Source: Periplaneta americana (lineage: Eukaryota > Arthropoda > Insecta > Blattodea > Blattidae). From it: a DNA stretch of 64,000 bases. Location: NCBI RefSeq assembly GCF_040183065.1, contig NC_091119.1, positions 60,126,892 through 60,190,891 of the forward strand. Reading direction: 5' to 3'. Below the pieces are notes generated by a model. The model made no database searches. It worked only from the letters and a program-made list of their open reading frames with translations, and had not been told where the DNA came from. The position numbers and the translations under genes were made by a program. Positions 24,520 to 36,139 of this stretch are shown here, in pieces; the stretch's first letter is position 1; each line of letters begins with the position of its first letter.

Positions 24520-24600
24520 TAATGATAATAATGATGATTTATTTTAGCTGGCAGAGTTAAGGTCGTAAGGCCTTCTCTTCCACTCAACCAGCAAAAAGTA
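24520..24600 (-). repeat. LINE/SINE 3'-tail repeat, copy 1
   Basis: On the minus strand TTGAGTGGAAGAGAAGGCC, then CTTAACTCTGCCAGCTAAAA and a TAA/ATT run. The same tail occurs at 45792-45852 and, diverged, at 62550-62625, each beside a TAA array, so it is the conserved 3' end of a mobile family. Confidence 0.65.
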
Positions 24601-25096
24601 TATGTTATCTTGCAGAGATTTTTTTATGAGTGTCGTTTACCTTCTGTCGTATGATGGTTGATGCTCGATTGTAGGGTACTTCACAAACATAGGGCAGGAT
24701 TTTAGTGCCTTTTTTGCAAGATAATCAGCTATTTCATTCCCAGGGATACCACAATGGCATGGTATCCACTGCAGGACCACTTTTTTGTTTTGCTCAGTAA
24801 GGTTCCTAATTATTTTTCTGCATTCGTGTATATCAGGACAAGGTGGATGGTTAGAGTTGTTGCTGGTGGCGGAAATTGCAGCTTGGGAGTCACACAGAAT
24901 TATAGAATTTGAAAATGTTGATAACCGAGGCAATAATTGTTGGAGAGCAGTTTTTATGGCTCTCACTTCTCCATCAAAGGCAATGTTGTTTCTGCCCAGA
25001 GATAGATATGTTGAGAAGAGCCTACAGTATATGCCACTTCCAGCAGTGCCATCTCTTTCTGTGACCCGTCTGTGTATGTGTGTTGCCATGGATACC

Positions 25097-25840
25097 AGCG
25101 AATAGGGATTATAAAGAATGGACACTTCGCGTCGGTACCTTTGATGTAGCCGGACTGATTTCAATTACCTTCAAGCCAGCTAAAGCGTCAGATTCTGCTT
25201 TCTCCCTAGAGTTGGCGCTGACATCACACCAGCTAGCAGTCGACACAGCGGAAATATAACACGTACAATTAATACATCTAGATACATTATGTACTCAAAT
25301 AAAATAAATTGGATCCATAAAATAATAAATCCTTCATTAACTGCAATGTTTAGACTCTAGAGTTCCTTTATAATGAGAGTTGAGACGTTGACCCCAACAA
25401 CAATTAAAATGTGTAATGATTTGATAGCGCTGAAAATGGAAAAATAAAACTCTTACGAGAAGTAAAACCATATACCTATATTATATTATTATACAAATAT
25501 TAAACGAATTCGATACTTAATTTTATAATGTATTATATTATTTTATAATATAATGTATTATATCTGAAATATAAAATATTATTATTACAACTAGTTTGTC
25601 ACTGAGAAATAAGGAAAAGCTGTTAACTTGAATTTATTTGAAACAAAGCGTTACTGGATTATGCAATAAGGTAGGCGATGTTTGGATCCTGTGCCTCAAC
25701 TCTATTCTCAATTATTATCTTAGCATATGCTCGATTACACTACCTCTAGCGCTTGAAAGTGGAACTAACCGCTGGCGCACAGAGAAACAAAACACAGGAA
25801 AATTCGCTCAGTGTCCATTCTTTATAATCCCTATTCGCTG
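25097..25840. mobile_element. hAT-like MITE inside the RNase H LINE
   Basis: Terminal inverted repeats of about 30 bp: AGCGAATAGGGATTATAAAG at the left and its inverse CTTTATAATCCCTATTCGCT at the right, with flanking 8-bp direct repeats TGGATACC (25089-25096, 25841-25848). The duplication falls inside the LINE codons for R-Y-P/W, which become continuous when the element is ignored. No transposase inside. The 8-bp duplication fits the hAT superfamily. Confidence 0.82.
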
Positions 25841-26273
25841 TGGATACCTCGTCAGAATAGTTTCTGTGGCGACGGCTCGTAGAATGTCTCGAGGAGTATC
25901 ATTTTTGTTACAGTCCTGAGCTAGGTCAAGAATGTAGTCTATATCATCCTGTTCTAATGGGTTTTCTGGGAGCAATAATGGGCATAGTTTAAAGGATATA
26001 TCTAGTTTTTTTCTTTTTCCTTCATAACTTTTTGTAGAAATCCCTCTTGCGTCTTTAATATTCGGGGTCCTTGCATATTCCTGGGGTAGTCAACACCGGG
26101 TAGGCGGATTAGTTTTTCATGGATTTTAAGTGCAGATTGGACAATATCAGTCTTCATATCCTGGTTGTTTGAGAGTACAGAACCTTTATATTACATATTT
26201 AATTGTTGGTATTAACGTTTTCGTCACTTTTACTTGCGACATCATCAGATTCCATATTTTTTACATTCATAAT

Positions 26274-26606
26274 TATTATAGCCCAGAATTTTAGGTGCTA
26301 AAAGTTACGGATGGCATTGAGTGTAGATGAATGGATGTGATGCCCGTGAGGAAGGTTTTAAGCCTAGTTCACAGGAGTTCGATATGAAATAATAGACAAC
26401 AGAGTCACAAGGGCTGGATGATGGATCTTGTAAACCGTGCGCTAATTTGTAAGTGGTGGTTAAGGGGATTAGAGACCTTTAACGGTACCAAAAGGAAAAT
26501 ACTGAATCACAAGAATGACGTGTCAAAGAAGTGGGGGCATCGCTTCTATTTTATAAACTATACTGAGGAACAATATTAACTTTTAGCACCTAAAATTCCG
26601 GGCTCT
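26274..26606. mobile_element. MITE with 9-bp direct repeats
   Basis: Inverted ends AGCCCAGAATTTTAGGTGCT and the near-inverse AGCACCTAAAATTCCGGGCT, flanked by ATTCATAAT at 26265-26273 and 26607-26615. A 9-bp duplication would suit a Mutator-like element; that class is an inference. Non-coding, 333 bp. Confidence 0.6.
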
Positions 26607-26875
26607 ATTCATAATATAATAACCTCTGTTTTTGTGTAGTACCATTGATATCAATAAAGTTAAAAGCTTAAAATAAATATACACAGTTTAATATAAAATT
26701 ACAAATCTTCATTATTTAAACTAAATTAAAATTTTTTGTGAGAAATATCATATTAAATTATGAAGGTAGTTAGGTAGGTAGGAAGTTAGATAGGCACGTC
26801 GGTAGACACGTAGATTGATATGTAGATATGTAGCCAGGTAGGTTAGATAGGTAGGTACTTAGGTAGGTAGATACG

Positions 26876-27000
26876 TACAGCTGTCAAAAAATGGCCGTAC
26901 TCATGAACAGCGAATATATTTTAAGTCCACTTCAGATCTCGAAGATGTTACACGATGCATGCGCTTGTAGAATTGCACTTGAGCAGTTTCAGATCATACA
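26876..27000 (+). mobile_element. SINE-like repeat, family C, copy 3 (fragment)
   Basis: GTACAGCTGTCAAAAAATGG through AGATGTTACACGATGCATGC matches the body of 14580-14715. It is cut short at its 3' side by the (CATA)n array. Confidence 0.55.
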
Positions 27001-27070
27001 TACATGCATACATGCATGCATACATACATACATACATACATACATACATACATACATACATACATACATA
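26995..27070. repeat. (CATA)n microsatellite
   Basis: Tandem CATA tetranucleotides with minor CATG variants at the left. A looser TAGG-rich stretch lies at 26760-26870. Confidence 0.95.
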
Positions 27071-28077
27071 GAGACATACATTACTCCATTTAAAATATCA
27101 ACTGTCCCCCCATGTCCCATGAGTAGGGTCCAACGGAATGCAATCCATGATGCAATTTGAAAGGCCCATTCTCTAATGTGATTTGGATAAATCAAAATGT
27201 AGTTTTATTGATCCATTGAAGAGAAACTAACTTGTAACAACTTATGTGGGCCACCTTGTATATGCCTATGCAGCGTGACGCACTGAAAATTGCCACTTTA
27301 TTATATTCTAATTGCCGATATCGACGAGTTGTTTTCACTACAATTAAGGACACATAAGAGCTAACAAAATCTAGTGTTAAAGAATGAATATTAACCAGAT
27401 AAAATACTATTTTCAGCAGAAAGTTTTATTTTTTAATGGAACAAGAGTCATAAGTGTAGCAGAAATTGAACTAAATAAAGTTAGAATGATAATAACTTTT
27501 ACCGTGTGTTTCTAATGACAATAGTTAAGGAAAAATCGGAATTAAACTTTTATCCTTTAGATGAAATGCCTGTATGATACAAGAAAAACAAATAAACGGT
27601 AACAAAAAGTGACAAGGTTATTTTGTTTACTGCAATAACAATATAACGTCATTGTAATGTTCTTATATTAGTATTCTGTTTACTCATCATTTTACTTTTA
27701 TTGAATTAATGTGTGGTTGATATTTATAAAATCTGGTACTTGCCAATGAAAAAATTGACATGATTCTGGTGTATGGTGAATATAGGAAAAATGCAATGCT
27801 ATCTTGCGAATTGTAGAATTGTACAGTCAGAAATATTCTGAGAGACGTCAATCATCTCGAAGAATATCAGCAATCCTATTATTTTTTAATAATCTTTAAA
27901 TATTTTGTATTATTAGAACTTTCTACAATTTGTATGTCGCCTAATCTGACAAAGTGTAACGTACATAACAAGACTTAATAAAGATGGATAGCTAGAACGT
28001 GATTCAGTGAAGGAAAAAGTTGCATCAGTAATATAATTCATAGGTTTATATACTGTAGGTCTATGAATGATTTCTTA

Positions 28078-28275
28078 AGATCTGTAAATATCTTTTAATG
28101 GCCTTTTTAGGGATCCCTAGCGTTTTCAATAAATCAACTACAAATTTTGGAATTGTCCTACTTCCTCCTATGAGAAGTCCTTTTACTTTAATCCAAGAGA
28201 TTTTGTATTTCTCTTTGAAGTAGGCAATCATTGGATCGTAAATCGCCCGTTTTTCTTGATCTGCTCCTTCTGATT
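28078..28275 (-). pseudogene. LINE protein C-terminal fragment
   Basis: One minus-strand frame runs HSSQSEGADQEKRAIYDP, KISWIKVKGLLIGGSRTIP and KFVVDLLKTLGIPKKAI. The V-x-G-L-x-x-G-x-x-x-T-I-P-K pattern is typical of the extreme C-terminus of certain LINE polymerases. No RT core is nearby. Confidence 0.5.
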
Positions 28276-28379
28276 GACTAGAGTGGCCTGAATTCTAATA
28301 GTGGAGTCCAAAATATAGGCTACGCGATGTCCTATGTATAGTTAATGTAAATTATGTTAGTCTTTCTAGTCCCTTCTTG

Positions 28380-28545
28380 CTAAGCTATGCATCGGGCTTT
28401 CCCGAGAAAAACTTCTCGCACCCGCTTTGTTCATCACAAATTCCTTCATGACCCAGACGGGGATCGAATTTGGGTCTCTACGGCAGAAGGCAGAGAGACT
28501 AACTCGGTCACAGGCTCATCACGGAAACTCTGCTTACCCGCCGTA
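28380..28545 (-). mobile_element. tRNA-derived SINE fragment
   Basis: On the minus strand GTGACCGAGTTAGTCTCTCT (A-box-like), then TTCGATCCCCGTCTGGGTC (B box) at about 28450. It resembles the tRNA-like segment at 53309-53395, which has GGTTAGCCTCTCT and TTCGATCCCCGTCTGAGTC. The two probably share one SINE family. Confidence 0.5.
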
Positions 28546-28549
28546 TACT

Positions 28550-28797
28550 AGAATTGAAGGGTTCAGAGCCATAGTGGGCCAAGTGCCATTATTAAAAACG
28601 CAGATAGCAAGGGTTCAAGTTAAGCGAATACCATAGTTTAATGAAGATTGTCATATCATTTAGTTTTAATGTGTATACTTAATATTACTTGCTATATGTT
28701 TCCATTGAATTATGGTAATAAATTCATTTTAACCCTTGTTTTCTATGGTTTTAGTAAATGGCTCTTGGCCCACTATGGTTCTGAACCCTTCAATTCT
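28550..28797. mobile_element. Short inverted-repeat element
   Basis: Arms of about 45 bp: AGAATTGAAGGGTTCAGAGC at the left and CTGAACCCTTCAATTCT at the right, continuing through ATAGTGGGCCAAG with a few mismatches. The second halves of the arms are also partly complementary. Non-coding, 248 bp; no clear target duplication. Confidence 0.65.
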
Positions 28798-28914
28798 GTA
28801 TCATCATTGAACATGTAGCTTACTGGCTGTCATAGTTATTCTAACCGCTGATCAGGAAGAAAAAAATGTTCGAAGTACAATAGTCTCCCTCTATAAAATA
28901 CACTGTTTTAGTTA

Positions 28915-29010
28915 ATGAAATTCACCATTACATACCTTATTCAGTTGTTGGCTGTCGTCTCCATAAGCTATGTAGTAGGCGAGGACACAGAGTTCATGTG
29001 TCGGCGCCCC
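28915..29010 (+). CDS. Possible signal-peptide first exon, unknown gene
   Basis: From ATG 28915 the frame encodes MKFTITYLIQLLAVVSISYV and VGEDTEFMCRRPHTTHV: a short n-region, a clear hydrophobic core and a plausible cleavage after Gly. A good donor, ACCA/GTGAGG, lies near 29033 and would end the exon after about 40 codons; the open frame otherwise runs into a TAA repeat. It could be a host secreted protein within the lipase A intron, on the opposite strand. No downstream exon was recognised, so it may be chance. Confidence 0.3.
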
Positions 29011-29117
29011 CACACGACACATGTTACCAGTGAGGTTCGCAAATCTCTTGTTGTATGGAAACAATTCCCATATACCTGCAGACGTCAGCATTCTCTGTTA
29101 AGAACAAACAATATTAT

Positions 29118-29125
29118 TATTTATT

Positions 29126-29167
<42 letters not shown>
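29118..29167. repeat. (TAA)n microsatellite
   Basis: Pure TAA/AAT trinucleotide run. Confidence 0.95.
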
Positions 29168-29170
<3 letters not shown>

Positions 29171-29189
29171 TATTGATGGAACAAATATA

Positions 29190-30405
29190 CATATTGATTT
29201 TTTATATAAAACACTAGCACCCCAGAAAGAGTAAGTTACATACTCGTGCTCAGGGGGCATTCCACATAATGTTAAGATATTTTATTAAATAACAGAGTAG
29301 AAAGTAAAAAAAGAAGAAGAAAGGAAAAAAGAAAAAAAGGAGAAGAAAAAACACAGATATCACAATAATTGAACTTTAAATTTTCTCTGTTAACAGCAAT
29401 TTTTAATTATTTTTTTTTAAATAAGGAGCATTAGCAAAATGTACGGTTTTGCATTTCATTTATTTAATACTATACACTTGAGCTACATTAGGCATTGCAG
29501 TCCGAAAGAGCACACAAAATTAAGAGTGTTCATTGAGCACAATAACATCAATAAGTGGTAAAATACATACAGCATGTAATAATAGGGTCTATATACAAAT
29601 AGAAAATACAAAAGTACACGAATATTAGAGTATCAATTTTTAACTCAATTAGCTTAAACAATTAAATAATTAATCTGATTTGTTTCTTAAATCTATGCGT
29701 GTTAAGTGTACTTAGCTCAGGGTAAGCTCTAATTAATGCATTATAAATTTTGGGTCCAAAATTTCTGCTGTGTTTTAATTCAGCAGTTGTGTGGCATTTG
29801 GGAGTATTTAGAAAGAAACTGTAGTTTTGTCTCGTATGGTATTCATGAGGATCAAATTTAAATTTATTGTAGTTTTTATGGAAGTAAATCAGCAATGTTT
29901 GTTTATAAATTTGTTCTAGTTTTGACACACCAAATTCCTGAAAAATTTAATTTTTTTGGGTAATCAAAAGGTTTATGTAGACAAAGTATGTTTGGGAATT
30001 TAGCTATTACCATGTTATAAAACCTTGGGCCGAAGTTGCTACTGTGATTATTTGCTACAGTTGTAGTACATTTAGGAACTGTCAGCATATGTTTTCTGAT
30101 CTTTTGGTTTTATATTTGTGTGAATGTTCTTGTATTTAGTATTTAATATTTATTGTTAATAGTTCACAAAAGGTCATAAACTTTATAATTTAAAATTGAT
30201 CTATATACAAATAGTAATTAAACATAATAAATATACAATATAACATCTTATTTTCTTACCATGTATCTATTTATGTGAATATAAATTAAATATATTTCGG
30301 TTTTTATGTACGAAATTCAATAATACATTGTTATAAATTTGATGGAGTCAAATACTTTAAATTCTGAATAAATCAGCTCTGAAGGATAATCAAGAGGTAT
30401 ATTAA
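29190..30405 (-). pseudogene. Two adjoining LINE 3' ends
   Basis: Two C-terminal pieces of one LINE family lie head to tail on the minus strand. The upstream piece (30405-29940) has TVPKCTTTVANNHSSNFGPR and FYNMVIAKFP; the downstream piece (29928-29662) has HEYHTRQNYSFFL, TAELKHSRNFGPKIYNALI and then a 3' untranslated tail with GAGTAT and AACTCTTTCTGGGGTGC. The same family is longer at 60190-61075. The pattern fits a second copy inserted in the first. Confidence 0.7.
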
Positions 30406-30445
30406 GGCAATGTTGAAAGACTTTACACAGATCGATACAAGTGGC

Positions 30446-30680
30446 ATTTTGAATAATTTCAAGGAAAAATTGTTCCGGGGCCGGATATCGATCCCGGGAC
30501 CTCTGATTGAACGTACCAACGCTCTACCAACTGAGCTACCCGGTAACTTCACCCGACACGGTCTCAACTTTTCCCTTTATATTCACACAACTCGCGTGGG
30601 CTGACGAAACGCCAGAGACCCACATCGAGTGCACACAATCTCTGTGTGACTTGGAATTGTGGTTCTTTTTTAACGTACAC
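30446..30680 (-). mobile_element. SINE with tRNA-like 3' region (family B)
   Basis: On the minus strand a ~110-bp body (ACACAGAGATTGTGTGCACT, then GAGTTGTGTGAATATAAA) leads into the tRNA-like part GGGTAGCTCAGTTGGTAGAG (A box) and CCGGGATCGATATCC (B box), then a tail GGAACAATTTTTCCTTG. The same order is seen at 44935-45145. It lies at the truncated 5' edge of the LINE remnant ending at 30405. Confidence 0.7.
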
Positions 30681-32335
30681 AGTGACGTATATATTATACA
30701 AGTGGTATTTTACTTTAACCTTGTTAAAATATGCATCAGGCACTTGATACATATAAAATACTGTGAAATTTCTGGTAAAATACAGTAGGCCTAGTTGTTG
30801 TAAGGCACATTTCCCCCCAGTACTTAAGTTTTTGTCGACTTCTTGATCAGAGAATTAGAGTACCTAGATTTTGACCTTCGTAGGGGATTGTAAAAGATAG
30901 AAGATGAGACAAACCTATCCTCTGTTAGGTCACTCATATGGGCCCATTGTGCCACTCCTTAGTAACTCCTCAGTAACTTGTTTATCACTAAAGCCATCCA
31001 AAATGCTAGACGAAATTTAAAGTGCTAGAAAAGTGAGTGTTACTGATGATGGCCATGACAGTCAAACATTTCCCAGTGCAGAGCATCCTAATGACTCAGT
31101 GACAGAAGATGTTTCACTTTTTGCTTTTCGACTTGAACTCACGAGCCAAGATTCACAGCATAAACTCGTTATATTATGCAAGTGCATCTTCATTGTACTA
31201 CGACATGCTAGAATTTGTACAATTGAAGCGTTGGGTCGAATAACGGTCTATGTTACAATCTGCTAATTGTGCAGGAGGAACAAAAATGTTAGAGTAAACA
31301 TTGGTAATTTCGTGATAATTTCATGAAAATTAATTTAAAATGCAAATGTGTAAATATATCCTTATTCCGATTTTTTCATCTAAAAGACGATAATTTGCTG
31401 TACAAATCTGGAGGCATAAAAGATTGGACACGTTCTTGAACAAGTGCCAAAAGCCACTTTTAGAACTGAAGCTAAAAGGTTGGTTATTTCGTGATAACCT
31501 TGGTAATTTCGTGATATTACATTGATAATTTCGTGAGAGGTAGAAGAATTGTGGAAAAATTCATTAAAGTCAAATGAAATTCTCATTTATTGTTACAAGA
31601 CTTCAAACATAGTAATTCCGTCTAATATTCATAGCAAGAAAACAGAAATACGTATTAACACATAATAAGAATGAAATCAAAGTAAAAATTGAAATTGAAG
31701 AGGGATCTTCTTTGCCCTGAAAGGGTAAACACTTTTATTACGGACTTTACTATAGCCTATTTTACTAGGGTAACTCCAAAAGTAATGCATAACGTTTGTT
31801 TAAAAATTATATTTTTATCCTACAGCTTTGCTGTTTTCACAGAATGTGGATACATCCTTTAGGAACAAAATGTCACTTTTCCACATAATCCCCGTCCCTT
31901 TCTTATCTTCATATTTCTAAAATTCGTATTGTAATACAATTTTTAAAATAGTATAAAATGTAATGCTTAATGCTCAACAAAATTTCGCCTCAAGCAGCTA
32001 AGATTTCTATCAGTAAAACTAAGCCTATATGGCGACTACAGCTGTATCTAAAATTCCAAAAACATTTCCTAAAATTTCATTAAGCTATAATAAATCATTG
32101 TACCAAATATAATAGGTTTACCTTTAGTAATAAGCCTGTAATGTAATTACAAACATCTACAAAATTTGTACGCCTGAGAAGTTGACGCTAACTTGCTCTC
32201 TCCAAATATAAAAGCTCACTGAAGCAGCTACAATAGTCACTCAAAGCGTAGCTGTATGTTTCTGGAAACCGGACAACATATGCAATCCCTTGGCGGAAAT
32301 TTGAACCTCGTAACACCATTGGTTAGTTCACGATA

Positions 32336-34310
32336 ACTCAGGGAATTAAAATATCATGTGCTAGAAAAAGGAATCTATATTTAATGAGTAGGAATAGTGA
32401 TGATCCTCATGTTCTTAATTACTATAAGAATTACTGTAAAACTTTGACAAAAGTTATAAAAGATGCAAAGAAAATGTATCTGAATGAAAAAATACAAAAT
32501 TCAGATAATAAGATTAAAACTATTTGGGATATTATTAAAAATGAAACTAATCGATATTCAAAGAGTGAAAATATTACTTGCATTAAAATCAATGATAGTA
32601 AAATAGATAACCCAAAATCAATTGCAAATCATTTTAACGACTTCTATATAAATATTATTCAGAACTTAAACATTCAAGATTGTGCAGAAGATGCTGCACT
32701 TGGTTACCTAACTGATGCATTTAACACTGAGTTTTTAGGTCTCAAATTTATTCCCACTACCGCAGCAGAAATCATGCATGTGATAAAACAACTAAAAACA
32801 AAATATTCCTCTGGATATGATGAAATTCCAAGTAAAGTTCTGAAAGCTTGTTCTGAATATTATCCCCTCCTTTAAGCTATCTATGCAATTTGTCAATGCA
32901 ATGTGGTATTTTTCCAGAAAGACTCAAATATTCAATAGTAAAACCAATATACAAAAAGGGAGATAAATGTACTATTGCTAATTATAGACCCATATCATTA
33001 TTAACAACATTTTCAAAAGTGTTTGAGAAAGTTATGTATAATAGATTATATCATTACCTGGAGTCCAACAATATATTAGTTTTAGAACAGTTTGGATTTA
33101 GAAAACAAAAATCGACAGAGAATGCTGCTTTTAGTTTGGTGGATGAAATACTAAATTCATTAAATTCGAAACTACATGTAGGTGGGATTTTTTGTGACTT
33201 GGCTAAAGCATTTGATTGTGTAGACCATAGTATATTAGTAAAAAAAATTGAAGTTTTATGGTATTAAAGATGAGATGTTGGGTTGGTTTACATCGTACTT
33301 ATCAAATAGAAAACAAAAAGTAGAAATAAATGTACCAAATAGTCATAAAGTTACTTATTCAGAATTTAGAAATATTAAACATGGTGTTCCGCTGGGGTCA
33401 ATTTTAGGTCCATTGTTGTTTCTAGTTTATATTAATGATTTAGCCTTGACCATAAACAATTCATCCCATGTAATTTTATTTGCAGATGATAGAAGTGTAA
33501 TTATTTCAAGCAAACAATACGATCATTTTATAAACACTTCTAATACAGTGCTGAATCTAATGAATGAATGGTTCCATGCAAATAAACTAGCACTTAATGT
33601 TGATAAAACCAGTGCAGTCAAATTTAGTACACACAATAGTGCTCAGGTTTCCTACAGTGTTCGATTAAATGGAACTCATCTCAAAGAATCTATAAGCACA
33701 AAGTTTCTTGGTTTAGAATTGGATAATCACTTGAACTGGAAAACGCATATAGAATGTATTACTCGTAAATTGAGCTCTGCCTGTTATGCATTAAGATCCT
33801 TATCTACTATTGGTGATATAAACTTACTTAAAATGTCATACTTTGCATATTTTCACTCTGTAATGAAATATGGATCAATATTCTGGGGTAACTCGCCTGA
33901 AGCTAAACACTTCTTTTGTTTTACATAAGAAAGCTATAAGAATAATGGCCGGTGTGCATAAAAGGACCTCGTGTAAAAATATTTTCCGAAACTTAGAAAT
34001 CTTGACTTTACCTTGTGAATATATTCTTTCCCTAATGATGCTGTATATTAAGAACCAAGATAAATTCAGTACTAATCAAGACATTCATCATTTTAATACA
34101 AGACATAAATCAGATCTTCATCTGCCTTCTGTTAGTCTAAGCTGTTTTAAAAAAGGAGTTCGCTATTCATGTATAACAGTCTTCAACGCACTGCCTAATT
34201 ATCTTAAAGATTTGAAGAACCACGAGAAAAGGTTCAGAAAAGAATTAACCAAATTTCTACTTACTCATACCTTCTACACAATTGATGAATTGTTTATGCT
34301 TGTGAATTGA
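32336..34310 (+). pseudogene. LINE reverse transcriptase, several frameshifts
   Basis: Non-LTR retrotransposon polymerase, 5'-truncated. In order: KISCARKRNLYL and YYKNYCKTLTKVIKDAKK (linker after the missing endonuclease), GYDEIPSKVLKAC, PIYKKGDKCTIANYRPISLL, EQFGFRKQKSTENA, CDLAKAFDCVDHSIL (motif A Asp), GVPLGSILGPLLFLVYINDL (motif B), LFADDRSVII (motif C, FADD), then KFLGLELDNHLNWKTHIE and a C-terminal MAGVHKRTSCKNIF...TIDELFMLVN. Frameshifts near 32876, 33243 (in an A run) and 33900 break it into four frames. The catalytic residues survive, so decay is recent or modest. Confidence 0.88.
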
Positions 34311-35060
34311 ATTATTCTACTTAAATGACATGTACAATTTTATGTAGCTCAACTAAAATATGTTTTTATATTGACTTAATCTGTTTACTATGTATTGTAT
34401 TTTTTTGTTTAGCATAACTGACGAATTGTACGAGTATGTACTGTAAATTGAATAGTATACTGTATAGGTCAACTGATGAATTGTTTAAGCTTATAAATTG
34501 AATTAATCTACTTCATATGAATTGTATAGCTTAACGAAAATAAGTTTGTAAATTGAACTAAATTGATTGTATATGTTTGTATAGTTTGGCTGATGAATTG
34601 TATATGTTCTTAAAATGATTACTAGTCTGTGTAGCTCTACTGATGAATTGTATATAGACCTACTGTAAATTGAATGGTAATATGTATAGCTCAACTGATG
34701 AATTGTTTATGATTATAAATTGAATTAATCTACTTGATATTAATTGCACAAATTTGTATAGCTTAATGAAAGTATGCTACTTTGTATTGTATATATTTGT
34801 ATAGTTTTGGCCGATGAATTGTATATGCTTTAAATTGAATAGTAATCTATAAAGCTCTACTGATAAATTGTTTGTGTTTGTAATTTGAAGTAGTTTGCAT
34901 GATATGTATTATCAGTTTCTGTATATCACAACTGGTTGAATTGTTTATGCATTAAATTTAATTAACTTGTTTTGTATTATACATATAGCTCAACTTATGA
35001 ATGATCGTTTGCGTTTGTAAATTTAATAATCTGATTGGCTATGTATTGTATACTTTTAGT
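34311..35060 (+). repeat. Tandem repeats in the LINE 3' tail
   Basis: Repeated units built on CTGATGAATTGTTTATGCTT and AATTGAATTAATCTACTT, about 100-230 bp apart, run from the stop codon to the inserted SINE. The last coding codons (TIDELFMLVN) have the same sequence as the unit, so the array appears to have grown from the end of the coding region. Confidence 0.7.
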
Positions 35061-35064
35061 AGAG

Positions 35065-35359
35065 CCATCGATGTAGCTCAGTCGGCAGACTCGCTGGGCT
35101 GCTGATCAGGAGCTGCGTTCGGGCTTGGGTTGGATCCCCCTTTGGTCTTTGGTTTCTTCCGAGGTTTTCCCCAGTCGTGGGACTGAAGCCGGATGGTCTA
35201 TGGCGAGTCCTTGGCATCAACCCCTTTGATTTGATTACCCCCCTTTGATTTGATTACCTGGTTGGGGTTTTCCGAGGTTTCCCCCACCAAAAGGCAAATG
35301 CCGGGTAATATTTTGGCGAATCCTCGGACCTCATCTCATCTCACTACAAAAAAAAAAAA
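35065..35359 (+). mobile_element. tRNA-derived SINE inside the LINE tail
   Basis: Head GATGTAGCTCAGTCGGCAGA (A box) and GGTTGGATCCCC (decayed B box), a body with CCGAGGTTTTCCCC and AAGGCAAATGCCGGGTAATA, and an A tail at 35347-35359. It separates the LINE's repeat tail from its true 3' end (35360-35520). Confidence 0.75.
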
Positions 35360-35520
35360 TGCACAAAATTGTAAAAATTGTAGATAATTACTAAATTGTA
35401 AAACTATAAAAAATTGTAATTGTAATATTGTAAAATGTTGACTTGTTCCACATCTCAAAGCTTCATTGCTCATGTAAGATCTATGGAATAAAATAAATGA
35501 ATGAATGAATGAATGAACGA
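35360..35520 (+). repeat. LINE 3' terminus with (GAAT)n
   Basis: GACTTGTTCCACATCTCAAA through CTATGGAATAAAATAAATGA, followed by GAAT repeats at 35490-35520. This looks like the 3' end of the RT element above, displaced by the SINE. Confidence 0.6.
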
Positions 35521-36139
35521 AAGAGCAAAGAAGAAGTATCACGAAATAACCACTGCCACGAAATTACCAATGTTTACCCTACAACGTAATTCCGCTCATA
35601 AATTTACTATCGGACGAGCAACATAGACCGTTATTCCATCAATATGTTTTGTACACTAGCGAAGTATACGATTGTAGCTATTGAAAGTCATATTACACAT
35701 CATAGACGTTTGTAACATTTTTAACTCCACAGAAATGCTACTGGGGAATACAGATAAACAGTTTTATGCAATCAGAATATTATGAACTATACAAAATCAA
35801 TGAAAAGGTTAAATTATGAACAAAATGTTTATGACATTTATTTTTAATTGCTATATATTAATATGAATTAAGACCATGTAATTTATTAAAGTTACACTCA
35901 ATGTTTTATTATGAATAAATATGCAATATTGATCAAATAATGACACTATCATTAGAAAATAACTGCAATATTGAGATGTACGGACACCTTAAATTAATGA
36001 AAGTTGTAACAATAACAAATGAATAAAGAAAATTAAGTATTACAGTTGATAAATTCTTGGGGGATGGAATTTGAAATCCTATCCCGGATATGCAGTACCC
36101 ATCTCAACAGAAGGCTTATCTGTTAAGTATAAATTTTTA

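Larger units (their letters stand above)
24080..26190 (-). pseudogene. LINE RT-RNase H C-terminal relic
   Basis: Minus-strand remains of a LINE with an RNase H domain. From upstream to downstream: DYILDLAQDCNKNDTPRDIL and ATETILTRYP (linker, 26190-25849), then after an inserted MITE WQHTYTDGS with the first RNase H Asp (one frameshift follows), AFDGEVRAIKTAL (Glu), ILCDSQAAI (Asp), WIPCHCGIPGNEIADYLAKK (His and Asp), and further on a Zn-binding C-P-L-C...H-L-x-x-C tail near 24420-24310. Frameshifts and the tail-like insert at 24520-24600 show that it is dead. It lies in a lipase A intron. Confidence 0.75.

Noticed and set aside
26989-27195. Minus-strand frame with Met-Tyr-Val-Cys repeats
   Set aside because: It is a translation of the (CATA)n microsatellite.
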